In this document: positions 8,396-16,439 of the stretch, piece after piece
How the letters are laid out: the number at the start of each line of letters is the position of its first letter
Numbering within the stretch: position 1 is the first letter of the stretch
Source: JBBKWG01 sp037968835
GTDB lineage: Bacteria > Pseudomonadota > Alphaproteobacteria > Rhodobacterales > Rhodobacteraceae
Reading direction: 5' to 3'
NCBI GenBank assembly: GCA_037968835.1
Contig: JBBKWG010000019.1
Location: 1 to 25,988, forward strand
Length of the DNA stretch: 25,988 nt
Position numbers and translations under genes: made by a program
The notes under the pieces: generated by a model
Databases searched by the model: none
The model's input: only the letters and a program-made list of their open reading frames with translations
What the model was told of the DNA's origin: nothing

Positions 8396-8426
8396 CATGA
8401 CGAAAAACACTCAATAGAGCGTCATG
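8396..8426. repeat. Inverted repeat overlapping the first lacI-type start codon
   Basis: CATGACG at 8396-8402 and CGTCATG at 8420-8426 form a perfect 7-base inverted repeat with a 17-base spacer. The right arm contains the start codon of the broken LacI-type gene, a position that would suit autoregulation. The left arm with the following A-run (ATGACGAAAAA, 8397-8407) recurs directly after the same gene at 9448-9458. Confidence 0.4.
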
Positions 8427-9448
8427 GCGAATAGAGCGACGATCAAGGATGTGGCACGCGAAGCGGGGGTGAGCATTGCTAGATCGCGCGATAAATGGCC
8501 GCGCCGAAGTGCGACCTGATACACTTCAGACGATTTCGCAAGCGGCGCATCGGGTTGGATACTACGGCAAAGGCCTGTTTGTGGGACGCCTCGACGCCAG
8601 TATTCCCGAACGTTGCTTCGGGTTCGTGTTATTGAAGCAATCACAGGAATTCTATCAGAATTTTGCCAAGGAGATCGAGCGCGCGGTCTCGGCGCGAACC
8701 GACATACGCAGCAAGACAATCATTCGCTTTTCGTCCTCGCAGTCCCCATCCGAGTTCGCCGAGATTCTCACAGACCTGGGCGCGCGCTGTGACGCGGTGG
8801 CGGGTGCGGCAGTCAATGATCAAAAACTGAACCAGATCGTCCAGGACATGAAGGATGACGGCGTTTCGGTCTTTTCCTTGTTGAATGACTTCGCGCAGGG
8901 AATTCGTGAGAATTACGTTGGGCTTAACAACATGAAGATCGGCCGCCTCGCTGCCTGGCTGATTACGAAAACCGTCCACAATCCTGGCAAACTTGCGATG
9001 TTTGTCGGCGGAAATCGCTGGCACAGTCACGACCTCAGAGAGGCCGGGTTTCGTTCGTATGTGAGGGAGGCAGGCTCGGCTTTTTCCGTTCTTGATACGC
9101 TCGTGAACCTGGAAACGCGTCAACTGACCTATGAGGCGACGCGATTTGCTGGACCGGCATCCTGACTTGAAGGGTATCTACGTCGCAGGTGGAGGCATGG
9201 AAGGGGCGATTGCCGCGCTTCGTGAAATCCATGAAGAACCGCGCGTTGCTCTCGTGGTCAACGAAATCACTGCGGAAAGCAGGGCGGCACTAGTTGATGG
9301 ATATGCCATCATGGCTATCACCACGCCGCTCGCTGAACTCTGCAAAGATCTGGTGGATATGATGGTGAAGTCGACATTGGAAACAGACGACGGCGTTTCC
9401 GCTCAGCATTTCCTCGAACCGCGGATCATATTACCGGAAATGGTGTGA
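8424..9448 (+). pseudogene. LacI-family transcriptional regulator, broken by two frameshifts
   Basis: A LacI/GalR-type repressor can be read across three frames. Frame one (8424-8480) gives MANRATIKDVAREAGVSIA, the start of the helix-turn-helix, then hits a stop at 8517-8519. Frame two (from about 8482) continues DRAINGRAEVRPDTLQ through the periplasmic-binding-protein-like core to about 9141. There the frame shifts again, and frame three (about 9143-9448) gives DLLDRHPDLKGIYVAGGG to HFLEPRIILPEM. The first lesion fits loss of about five bases within the expected ATVDRA segment of the recognition helix; the second fits loss of one base. No single frame covers both DNA-binding and ligand domains, so a working repressor is not expected. 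It stands directly upstream of the inositol operon and resembles the second broken regulator at 20017-20569. A sequencing or assembly error is the main alternative. Confidence 0.82.
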
Positions 9449-9464
9449 TGACGAAAAAACGTCA
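9449..9464. promoter_or_regulatory. 16-base palindrome, candidate operator upstream of the inositol operon
   Basis: TGACG (9449-9453) and CGTCA (9460-9464) flank six adenines, directly after the regulator pseudogene stop and 143 bases before the iolI-like start. The half-site equals that of the inverted repeat at 8396-8426. It may be an operator for the LacI-type regulators, or simply a short hairpin. I found no convincing -35/-10 pair in the remaining gap (9465-9606). Confidence 0.3.
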
Positions 9465-9606
9465 AAATTGAAGTCCTAAAAGCATCATGGATGAGAGTTT
9501 ATGTGCCTCGCCGGATTGACCGAATCCTATCTGACGATCAGCTTGCGGCAAGTTCAACATGGATGCGCTGATAATGCGGGTCCGGTAATGCGTTGGGGGA
9601 GGTTAC

Positions 9607-10422
9607 ATGAAAACGGCATTGAATCACATGACGGTGCCCAGCCTCGACTACGTCGCATTTCTGGATCTGGCCGCAAAGCTCGGATGCGTCGGCGTCGAGG
9701 TGCGCAACGACATTGATCGCCCCCTGTTTGATGGCATTCGCCCGGAAGAAGCTGGCAAGATTGCGCGCGACAAGAGGTTGCGGATCGTCGGCTTGAGTCA
9801 GGTTTATCCCTTCAATGCGTGGGACAGCGAACGAGAGGACGCAGTCCGATCCCTGATTGCTACCGCCAAGGCGGCAGGCGCGGAAACGATCAGCCTGATC
9901 CCTCGAAACGATGGCACCGCACTTGGAAACGGCGAACGGCAGGGCAATCTGCGGATCGCTTTGAAGGCTATCGTTCCCATGTTGCAGGACGCCGATCTGG
10001 TCGCGCTGGTGGAGCCACTGGGCTTTCTACGTTCCTCGCTTCGCTCTAAAGCAGAACTTGTGGAGACCATCGAGGCGATCGGGGCTGCGTCCCAATTCAA
10101 GCTGGTCCACGACACGTTCCATCACACCTTGGCCGATGGCGGTCCGATCTTTCCGCAGCATACTGGAATCGTTCATATTTCCGGCGTGGCCGATCAATCG
10201 CTTCGCGTCGACCAGATGGAAGACGAGCACCGTGTTTTCGTCGACGAAAATGATCGTCTGGCTAATATCGAACAAATCTCGGCGTTACTGGCCGCTGGTT
10301 ATACCGGCGCGATCTCATTTGAGTGCTTCTCGCCCCAGACCCACGCGCTTGTCGATCCGTATACCGAGATCAAACGCTCGTTCGACTACATTTCCTCTCG
10401 AATTCGTGCGATTGCCGCCTGA
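9607..10422 (+). CDS. iolI: Inosose isomerase-like TIM-barrel protein (IolI-like)
   Basis: This 271-residue sugar-phosphate isomerase/epimerase-family TIM barrel resembles Bacillus IolI (2-keto-myo-inositol isomerase) in size and layout. Putative metal ligands follow the family pattern: VALVEPLGF (E142), KLVHDTFHHT (D174, H177), VHISGVAD (H200 region) and AISFECFSP (E244). DENDRLANIEQI before the last strand parallels the corresponding IolI segment. IolI interconverts 2-keto-myo-inositol and 1-keto-D-chiro-inositol, which lets cells use D-chiro-inositol. The start has GGGGGAGG about 5 bases upstream. It is the first gene of the nine-gene inositol operon. The TIM-barrel family is broad, so another isomerase or epimerase of the same pathway cannot be ruled out. 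Confidence 0.7.
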   Translation: MKTALNHMTVPSLDYVAFLDLAAKLGCVGVEVRNDIDRPLFDGIRPEEAGKIARDKRLRIVGLSQVYPFNAWDSEREDAVRSLIATAKAAGAETISLIPRNDGTALGNGERQGNLRIALKAIVPMLQDADLVALVEPLGFLRSSLRSKAELVETIEAIGAASQFKLVHDTFHHTLADGGPIFPQHTGIVHISGVADQSLRVDQMEDEHRVFVDENDRLANIEQISALLAAGYTGAISFECFSPQTHALVDPYTEIKRSFDYISSRIRAIAA

Positions 10423-10436
10423 CCAGAGGATTGACC

Positions 10437-10483
10437 GCTCCGGCTTTGGAGCATCCGGCAATGAAAACGGTGTGCCGGACACC
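10437..10483. other. Two short hairpins between iolI-like and the binding-protein gene
   Basis: GCTCC/GGAGC (10437-10441 with 10448-10452, six-base loop) and GGTGT/ACACC (10469-10473 with 10479-10483, five-base loop) lie in the 78-base gap. Neither is followed by a T-run, so they are not canonical terminators. They could affect processing or stability of the polycistronic message. Confidence 0.25.
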
Positions 10484-10538
10484 GCAAAGGGAGGAACCCG
10501 TTGAAAAAGACTCTGTTTGCCGCGAGATTTCGTCGCAC

Positions 10539-11444
10539 ATGTCCACAACGGCAATGGCCGAAACGATCGGTGTGAGAATGGCACTGTTCGATGACAACTT
10601 TCTGACCGTTCTGCGTAACGGTATCGAGGAAATGGCGGCCGAGATGGACTGTGTCGACGTTCAGATCGAAGACGCCCAGAACGACGTCGCCAAGCAGCTT
10701 GACCAGATCAACAACTTCGTCGCTTCGGGCGTCGATGCGATCATCGTCAACGCCGTCGACACGTCAGCGACTGAAGCAATGACCCAGGCAGCGGCCTCAG
10801 CCGGCGTTCCATTGGTCTATGTGAACCGTCAGCCAATCAACGTCGACAGCCTGCCCGACAATCAGGCATTCGTGGCCTCCAACGAGATCGAATCCGGCAC
10901 GCTTGAAACCTTTGAAATTTGCAAGACTCTCCGGGGTCAGGGCAAAGGCGGCGGCGCCCGAGTTTATGTAATGATGGGCGAATTGTCGAACCAGGCCGCA
11001 GTCCAGCGCACCAAGGACATCAAAGACGTACTCGCAACCGACATGTGCGGTTTCATTGAAATCGTCGATGAGCAAACCGCAAGCTGGTCACGGGACGAAG
11101 CACAGGATCTGATGACCAACTGGCTTTCGTCCGGCGAGCAGTTCGACGCCGTGATTGCCAACAACGACGAAATGGCAATCGGAGCCATTCAGGCGATGAA
11201 GGCGAGCGGTCTCGATATGGGCAAGATCGTCGTCGGTGGCGTTGACGCCACGCAAGATGCTCTGGTCGCGATGCAGGCAGGTGATCTGGACGTGACTGTG
11301 TTCCAGAACGCGGCGGGTCAGGGTTCGGGCGCGCTGAACGCGGCGCTGGCACTGGCGAGAGGCGAAGATGTCGACCAAAAGGTCTACATTCCATTCGAAC
11401 TGGTGACTCCGGCCAATATCGGTGACTACACTTCAAAGAACTAA
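10539..11444 (+). CDS. Sugar/inositol ABC transporter substrate-binding protein with disrupted signal peptide
   Basis: The mature part is a type I periplasmic binding protein (Peripla_BP_4 family, ribose/inositol type): ETIGVRMALFDDNFLTVLRN, VDAIIVNAVDTS, NNDEMAIGAIQAMKASG and GGVDATQDALVAM are all present and intact. The 5' end is odd. The only good ribosome site, GGGAGGA at about 10489-10496, serves a TTG at 10501 that begins MKKTLFAARF, a normal start of a secretion signal, but in a different frame from the mature protein. The reading frame must shift by about one base near 10525-10535 to join STTAMA-ETIG, the expected cleavage region. The first in-frame ATG is at 10539 and leaves almost no hydrophobic core. 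The protein may therefore not be exported. It would be the receptor of the permease and ATPase downstream, probably for inositol, given the operon. Confidence 0.85.
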   Translation: MSTTAMAETIGVRMALFDDNFLTVLRNGIEEMAAEMDCVDVQIEDAQNDVAKQLDQINNFVASGVDAIIVNAVDTSATEAMTQAAASAGVPLVYVNRQPINVDSLPDNQAFVASNEIESGTLETFEICKTLRGQGKGGGARVYVMMGELSNQAAVQRTKDIKDVLATDMCGFIEIVDEQTASWSRDEAQDLMTNWLSSGEQFDAVIANNDEMAIGAIQAMKASGLDMGKIVVGGVDATQDALVAMQAGDLDVTVFQNAAGQGSGALNAALALARGEDVDQKVYIPFELVTPANIGDYTSKN

Positions 11445-11464
11445 GCGGACCGCTTGCTGGGACC

Positions 11465-11491
11465 GAGGCGGCGCGACGGTCGCGCTGCCTC
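11465..11491. other. Strong intergenic stem-loop after the binding-protein gene
   Basis: GAGGCGGCGCGA (11465-11476) pairs with TCGCGCTGCCTC (11480-11491) around a three-base loop, giving a 12-pair stem with a single G-U. No T-run follows, so it is not a classic terminator. Hairpins between the binding-protein gene and the permease gene are common in ABC operons, where they protect the upstream message and keep binding-protein levels above those of the membrane parts. That role is inferred here. Confidence 0.6.
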
Positions 11492-11540
11492 ACCACATCC
11501 TGATTGAGCGCATTCTGATGCCGAACGAGGAGTGAAAAAA

Positions 11541-12626
11541 ATGACGGATAGCAATTCGCACGGTATCGGTGGCCTGAAGTTCGATCCCAAAAAACGCAAA
11601 TGGCCGAATGAGATCAACATCTTTATGGCTCTGATCGTGATAATCGCGATCTTCGAGATCCTCGGGCAAGCTCTGCCTTATATGAACAATCAGAGCCTTC
11701 TGTTTGACACCAGCGACCGCTTCGACACGATTTTCAACGAGGCGCGACTGTCGATCATCATTCTTCAAGTGTCGATTATCGGGATCATCGCGCTTGGTGT
11801 GACGCAGGTGATCATCTCAGGTGGTATTGATCTTTCGTCAGGCTCGATTGTTGGCGCTTCGGCGATGATCGCAATGAGCTTTGCACAGACCGAACTGGTG
11901 AACGGCAACCCCAACCCCAAGGCGATATTCGGGCCTTGGGCTATGGATCTTCCACTACTCGTCCCGGTGCTTGTCGGTTTGGCGTGCGGACTTATCGCCG
12001 GCATGGTGAACGGCCTTCTGATCGCCTACACTCGCATCCCGCCGTTCATCGCGACGCTTGGCATGATGGTCACCGCCCGTGGTGTCGCCAAGTGGTGGTC
12101 GCGCGGGAATCCTATCAGCTTTCCGACCGACAGCTATGCGTGGATCGGCTCGGGGATGATGCCGGTCGTGTGGTTCGTCGCACTGGCGATCCTGTTCCAC
12201 TTCATACTGAAATACACCGTTTACGGAAAACACACCTATGCCATCGGCAGCAACGAGGACGCCGCCCGGATGAGCGGGATTGCTGTGGCGCGCCACAAGG
12301 TACTTGTTTACGTGATCGCGGGAATGCTGGCGGCGTTCGCCGCGTTGGTCCTCAGTTCCAAGAACCTGACCGCGCAGGCAGGCATGGGGCTGGTCTATGA
12401 ACTCGATGCCATTGCGATGGCCGTGATCGGCGGCGTTTCGTTGTCGGGGGGGCGCGGCTCGATCATTGGTACGGTTCTGGGGGCGTTGATTTTCGGCGTG
12501 ATCATCTCCGGTTTCACGTTTCTAAAATTGGATGCGTTTTACCAAGAGATGGTGAAGGGCGCGATCATCGTAGCAGCCGTCGTTCTAGATCAATGGCGCC
12601 AGCAGCGCGCCGCCATGAAAGCGTGA
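11541..12626 (+). CDS. Sugar/inositol ABC transporter permease (RbsC family)
   Basis: This 361-residue inner-membrane protein belongs to the RbsC/FrcB (BPD_transp_2) family. Its hydrophobic helices include INIFMALIVIIAIFEI, VSIIGIIALGVTQVIIS and LPLLVPVLVGLACGLIAGMV. The family motifs SGGIDLSSGSIVG, RIPPFIATLGMM, IGSNEDAARMSGI and IGGVSLSGGRGSIIGTVLGA are clear. I chose ATG 11541, which sits 8-9 bases after GAGGAG; a GTG at 11532 is too close to that site. The gene lies 96 bases after the binding-protein gene, with a strong hairpin in between, and is followed after 11 bases by the ATPase gene. Family members carry ribose, fructose, xylose or inositol; myo-inositol or a methylinositol is inferred from the operon. 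Confidence 0.92.
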   Translation: MTDSNSHGIGGLKFDPKKRKWPNEINIFMALIVIIAIFEILGQALPYMNNQSLLFDTSDRFDTIFNEARLSIIILQVSIIGIIALGVTQVIISGGIDLSSGSIVGASAMIAMSFAQTELVNGNPNPKAIFGPWAMDLPLLVPVLVGLACGLIAGMVNGLLIAYTRIPPFIATLGMMVTARGVAKWWSRGNPISFPTDSYAWIGSGMMPVVWFVALAILFHFILKYTVYGKHTYAIGSNEDAARMSGIAVARHKVLVYVIAGMLAAFAALVLSSKNLTAQAGMGLVYELDAIAMAVIGGVSLSGGRGSIIGTVLGALIFGVIISGFTFLKLDAFYQEMVKGAIIVAAVVLDQWRQQRAAMKA

Positions 12627-12637
12627 GGAGAGCGACG

Positions 12638-13414
12638 ATGGATGATGACATTATTCTGGAAACGCGTGATCTGACCAAGCATTACGGAGGCGTACACGCG
12701 CTGGAGGGAGCAGATTTCAAACTGCGCCGCGGCGAACACGTCGCTATCATGGGCGATAACGGGGCCGGAAAATCGACCTTTGTACGCCAGATTACCGGGG
12801 TTGAGCAGCGCACGCGCGGGGAAATCATCTTCGACGGGAAGCCTGTTCACTTTGACGGTCCCATTGATGCGCGCGAATCCGGGATTGAAACGGTTTTCCA
12901 GACGCTGGCGCTGGCCGACGATCTCGATGTGCCCGACAACCTGTTTCTTGGCCGCGAGATCACCAAACTCAACTGGCTCGGGCCATTCCGTCTTCTGGAT
13001 TACAAGGCGATGCGGAAGGCGACGATTGAGGGACTGGAAAAAACTGCCGTAAAGATCCCCAATATCCGCAACACCATCCGCAACATGTCGGGCGGTCAGC
13101 GGCAATGCGTAGCGATTGCGCGCACGGCGACATTTCATTCCAAGCTGACGATTATGGACGAACCGACTGCGGCACTTGGCGTACAGGAAACTGCCCAAGT
13201 CGAGAACATCATTCGTACGCTGAAGGATGACGGCGAACCGCTGATCCTGATCTCTCACAACATGCGGCAGGTGATGGATCTCGTGGATCGTATCGTCGTA
13301 TTCCGCCGCGGACGGATCGTGGCAAACCTCAACAAGTCCGAAACCGACGGCCAGGACGTCGTCGCCTACATTACCGGAGCAAAAACCGGGGCGGAATACG
13401 AAGGCGCGGCTTAA
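12638..13414 (+). CDS. Sugar/inositol ABC transporter ATP-binding protein (single domain)
   Basis: This 258-residue ATPase has one complete nucleotide-binding domain: Walker A GDNGAGKST (39-47), Q-loop Q88, signature MSGGQRQC (150-157), Walker B LTIMDE (170-175) and switch H207. RbsA/MglA-type partners of RbsC permeases usually carry two fused ATPase domains of about 500 residues. This one is a half-size protein of the FrcA kind, so it would act as a homodimer. ATG 12638 follows GAGGAG at 8-base spacing; an upstream in-frame ATG at 12593 lies inside the permease gene and is not favoured. The next gene, iolG, starts 103 bases later. Confidence 0.92.
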   Translation: MDDDIILETRDLTKHYGGVHALEGADFKLRRGEHVAIMGDNGAGKSTFVRQITGVEQRTRGEIIFDGKPVHFDGPIDARESGIETVFQTLALADDLDVPDNLFLGREITKLNWLGPFRLLDYKAMRKATIEGLEKTAVKIPNIRNTIRNMSGGQRQCVAIARTATFHSKLTIMDEPTAALGVQETAQVENIIRTLKDDGEPLILISHNMRQVMDLVDRIVVFRRGRIVANLNKSETDGQDVVAYITGAKTGAEYEGAA

Positions 13415-13517
13415 AACCACAGGCATTTGGTGTGATCGATCCCGACCTTCGCAAGTGGCTAGAAACAGCAATCGCCAGACACCGCGCCGTGATGCGCATA
13501 AATACAAGAGGAACCAA

Positions 13518-14522
13518 ATGACTGTGCGATTTGCAATTCTGGGAGCGGGTCGAATTGGCCAGGTCCACGCGAGGGCTATAACTTCGACCCCGCAGGCGTC
13601 ACTCGTTGCGGTGGCCGACCCTATCGACGACGCCGCAGCAAAGGTGGCTGGAATTTATGGTTGCGAGATCCGTTCGATCGCCGCGATTGCCGCCAGCGAT
13701 GACATCGATGCGGTCGCAATCTGCACTCCTACGAACACGCACGCGGATTTGATCGAGCAGTTCGTAAAGGCCGGAAAGGCGGTTTTCTGCGAAAAGCCGA
13801 TTGATCTCAATCTGGAGCGGGTCAAGACCTGCCTGAAAACCGTCGAAGCTGAAAACGGGACGTTGATGGTAGGATTTCAACGCCGCTTCGATCCGGATTT
13901 CATGGCGCTCAAAAGGGCGATCGACGACGGCAGCATCGGCGAAGTCGAGATGATCACGCTAACAAGCCGCGATCCCGGTCCCCCGCCCTACGATTACATC
14001 AAGGTCTCGGGCGGCATCTTCCGCGACATGACGATCCATGATTTCGACGTGGCCCGCTGGCTTCTCGGAGAGGAAGTGGAATCCGTGCAGGCCGCAGCAT
14101 CCGTGCTGACCGATCCGAAGATCGGCGAGTTGGGTGATTTCGACAGTGTCAACGTGATCCTGAGAACGCGTCGCGGCAAGCAGTGCACCATCACCAACAC
14201 GCGGCGAGCGACCTATGGCTACGACCAGCGGATCGAGGTGTTGGGTTCCAGAGGATCAGTCTTGGCGGAAAACCATCGCGAAGCGAATATCGAGATTGCG
14301 AACCAGGACGGCTTTATCCGTCCGCCACTGTTGAATTTCTTCATGTCCCGCTACGTCATCGCCTATGCCAATGAAATCGCAGCATTTGTCGCGGCCGTGA
14401 CCAACGGTTCGGCAACCCCGACGACCGGTCATGACGGTATGATGGCGCTGGCCCTTGCCGACGCAGCGCTGAAGTCCGTCGAAGAGGGGCGTGCGGTCAA
14501 AGTTTCAGAGATCAACGGATAA
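13518..14522 (+). CDS. iolG: myo-Inositol 2-dehydrogenase (Gfo/Idh/MocA family)
   Basis: This 334-residue NAD-dependent oxidoreductase is of the Gfo/Idh/MocA family. It has an N-terminal Rossmann domain with GAGRIG (9-14), the strictly conserved FCEKPIDL (K93), and a C-terminal alpha/beta domain with the catalytic pair D170 and H174 in FRDMTIHDFD, matching inositol dehydrogenase. FQRRFDPDF is also typical of IolG/IdhA. The reaction is myo-inositol to scyllo-inosose (2-keto-myo-inositol), and some members also use D-chiro-inositol. AGAGGAA precedes the ATG. iolC starts three bases after the stop, so the two are co-translated. Rhizobial MocA, used in rhizopine catabolism, is of the same family, so a methylated or amino-inositol substrate is possible. 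Confidence 0.9.
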   Translation: MTVRFAILGAGRIGQVHARAITSTPQASLVAVADPIDDAAAKVAGIYGCEIRSIAAIAASDDIDAVAICTPTNTHADLIEQFVKAGKAVFCEKPIDLNLERVKTCLKTVEAENGTLMVGFQRRFDPDFMALKRAIDDGSIGEVEMITLTSRDPGPPPYDYIKVSGGIFRDMTIHDFDVARWLLGEEVESVQAAASVLTDPKIGELGDFDSVNVILRTRRGKQCTITNTRRATYGYDQRIEVLGSRGSVLAENHREANIEIANQDGFIRPPLLNFFMSRYVIAYANEIAAFVAAVTNGSATPTTGHDGMMALALADAALKSVEEGRAVKVSEING

Positions 14523-14525
14523 CCA

Positions 14526-16439
14526 ATGCCGAAACCTCTTGATGTCATCACGATCGGTCGCTCGTCAGTCGACCTTTACGGCAGCCAGATCGGCGGGCGG
14601 CTGGAGGATATGGGCTCGTTCGACAAGTACATCGGCGGCAGTCCGACTAATATTGCCTGCGGTACCGCGCGGCTGGGTCTTAAGTCAGCAGTGATTACTG
14701 CGGTTGGCGACGAGCACATGGGACGGTTCATCGTCGAACAATTGCGCCGGGAAGGGGTCAACACCGATGGCGTGAAGACCGATCCGAAGCGGCTGACGGC
14801 GCTGGTATTACTCGGCATCCGGGATCAAGAGAGCTTCCCGCTGATATTCTTTCGGGAGAACTGCGCGGATATGGGGCTCAGCGTGGACGACATTGACGAA
14901 AACTTCATCAAGTCCGCCCGCGCTGTCGTCGCCACCGGAACGCATCTGAGCCACCCCCAAGTCGAAGCGGCGACGATCAAGGCACTGAATATCGCGCGCG
15001 CCAACGGGATGAAAACCGCGCTCGACATCGACTATCGCCCCAACCTGTGGGGTGTGGCCGGGCATGGCGAAGGCGAGAGCCGGTTCGTCGAGAGCGAAAA
15101 GGTAACGGAAAAATTGCAGTCGAGCCTTCATCTGTTCGATCTGATCGTCGGCACCGAGGAGGAATTCCACATTGCCGGTGGGACAACCGACACGATTGCG
15201 GCGCTGCGGGCCGTTCGCAAGGTGTCGGACGCGGCACTTGTTTGCAAGCGCGGGGCGGCAGGGGCCGTTGCGTTCACACGCGACATCCCGGACAGCCTGG
15301 ACGCGGGCGAGGCCGGACCGGGCTTTCCGATCGAGGTATTCAATGTGCTTGGTGCGGGCGACGGCTTCATGTCGGGCTTACTGAAGGGCTGGCTCGACGG
15401 CGAGGATTGGCCAACCGCGCTGAAATACGCCAATGCGTGCGGCGCGTTCGCAGTGTCGCGCCATGGCTGCACGCCTGCCTATCCAAGTTGGGAAGAACTT
15501 CAATTCTTCTTCAAGCGTGGCATCAAACGGCCCGACCTTAGGAACGACGCCGAGCTTGAGCAGGTGCATTGGGCCACAAATCGCAAGAGCGACTGGCCCG
15601 ACATGCGGGTCTTCGCCTTCGATCACCGCAGCCAGATGGAAGAGATGGAAGGCGCGACGCCCGACAAGATCGGTGCCTTCAAGTCGCTCTGCCTTGAAGC
15701 CGCGCTGTCGGTTCAGGGTGGCAAGCCGGGGCATGGCATTCTCTGCGACGACCGTCTCGGTCGCGACGCGCTCTTTAAGGCCGAAGGGCAGGGGTTGTGG
15801 ATCGGGCGACCTGTTGAATGGCCCGGCTCGCGCCCCCTGACGCTGGAACCTCATATCGGTCCGGATTACGGTCGGCTCAGTGAATGGCCAAAGGATCAGG
15901 TGGTGAAGTGTCTGTGCTTTGCGCATCCGGGTGATGAGGCAGCGATGTGGAAAAGCCAGATCGAGACGGTTCATCGGTTGTACCATGCGGCACGGCGCAA
16001 CGGACTGGAGTTTCTGCTGGAGGTCATCCCCTCCAAAGTCGCCGCCGTTAATGACGACACGACACCGAACGTGATCCAGCGCTTTTATGATGCGGACATT
16101 TTCCCCGACTGGTGGAAGCTGGAGCCTTTCAAGAGCGAGACTGCGTGGACAAAGGCCGTGAACTCAATCGAACGCAATGATCCGCGCACGCGGGGGGTCG
16201 TCGTGCTGGGTATCGATGCGCCGGAGGCCGACATTGCCGCGTCGTTAGCACTGGCCGCGCGTCAGCCGCTGGTTAAGGGCTTTGCAGTCGGGCGCACGAT
16301 CTTCGGGCAGGCGGCGCGCGACTGGATGGCGGGGCGGATCGACGATGCCGCGGCCGTCGCCACGATGAAGGACAATTATGCCAGTCTCTGCCGCCTTTGG
16401 GACAAGGCACGGGCTGCAACGAAGGAAAAGGCCGCATGA
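14526..16439 (+). CDS. iolC: 5-dehydro-2-deoxygluconokinase fused to a DUF2090 aldolase-like domain
   Basis: This 637-residue fusion protein has two parts. Residues 1-330 are a PfkB-type sugar kinase (IolC): the IGGSPTNIA glycine motif near 37-45 and NVLGAGDGFMSGLLKGW with catalytic-base D279. It phosphorylates 5-dehydro-2-deoxy-D-gluconate. Residues about 340-635 are DUF2090, a TIM-barrel aldolase-like domain (FAFDHRSQMEEM; LEVIPSKVAAV; KGFAVGRTIFG). It probably cleaves the phosphorylated product to malonate semialdehyde and dihydroxyacetone phosphate, replacing a separate IolJ, and no separate iolJ is seen here. This fusion is common in proteobacteria and the length is normal. The start is 3 bases after iolG, and the stop overlaps the iolD start (ATGA). 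Confidence 0.95.
   Translation: MPKPLDVITIGRSSVDLYGSQIGGRLEDMGSFDKYIGGSPTNIACGTARLGLKSAVITAVGDEHMGRFIVEQLRREGVNTDGVKTDPKRLTALVLLGIRDQESFPLIFFRENCADMGLSVDDIDENFIKSARAVVATGTHLSHPQVEAATIKALNIARANGMKTALDIDYRPNLWGVAGHGEGESRFVESEKVTEKLQSSLHLFDLIVGTEEEFHIAGGTTDTIAALRAVRKVSDAALVCKRGAAGAVAFTRDIPDSLDAGEAGPGFPIEVFNVLGAGDGFMSGLLKGWLDGEDWPTALKYANACGAFAVSRHGCTPAYPSWEELQFFFKRGIKRPDLRNDAELEQVHWATNRKSDWPDMRVFAFDHRSQMEEMEGATPDKIGAFKSLCLEAALSVQGGKPGHGILCDDRLGRDALFKAEGQGLWIGRPVEWPGSRPLTLEPHIGPDYGRLSEWPKDQVVKCLCFAHPGDEAAMWKSQIETVHRLYHAARRNGLEFLLEVIPSKVAAVNDDTTPNVIQRFYDADIFPDWWKLEPFKSETAWTKAVNSIERNDPRTRGVVVLGIDAPEADIAASLALAARQPLVKGFAVGRTIFGQAARDWMAGRIDDAAAVATMKDNYASLCRLWDKARAATKEKAA

Noticed and set aside
8299..8423. 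Terminator after quiC1
   Set aside because: I found no GC-rich stem followed by a T-run in this gap, so none is annotated.
8424..9165. Programmed frameshifting to produce a full LacI protein
   Set aside because: Neither shift site shows a slippery heptamer, and the first appears to lack about five bases inside the helix-turn-helix, which recoding would not restore.
10323..10538. Upstream in-frame extension of the binding-protein gene (starts at 10323 or ATG 10461)
   Set aside because: It overlaps the end of the iolI-like gene, has no signal-peptide character (Arg-, Cys- and Glu-rich), and lies upstream of the real ribosome site.
12590..13507. 305-codon frame antisense to the ABC ATPase gene
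   Set aside because: The plus-strand frame has every ABC motif; the antisense product has no recognisable domain.
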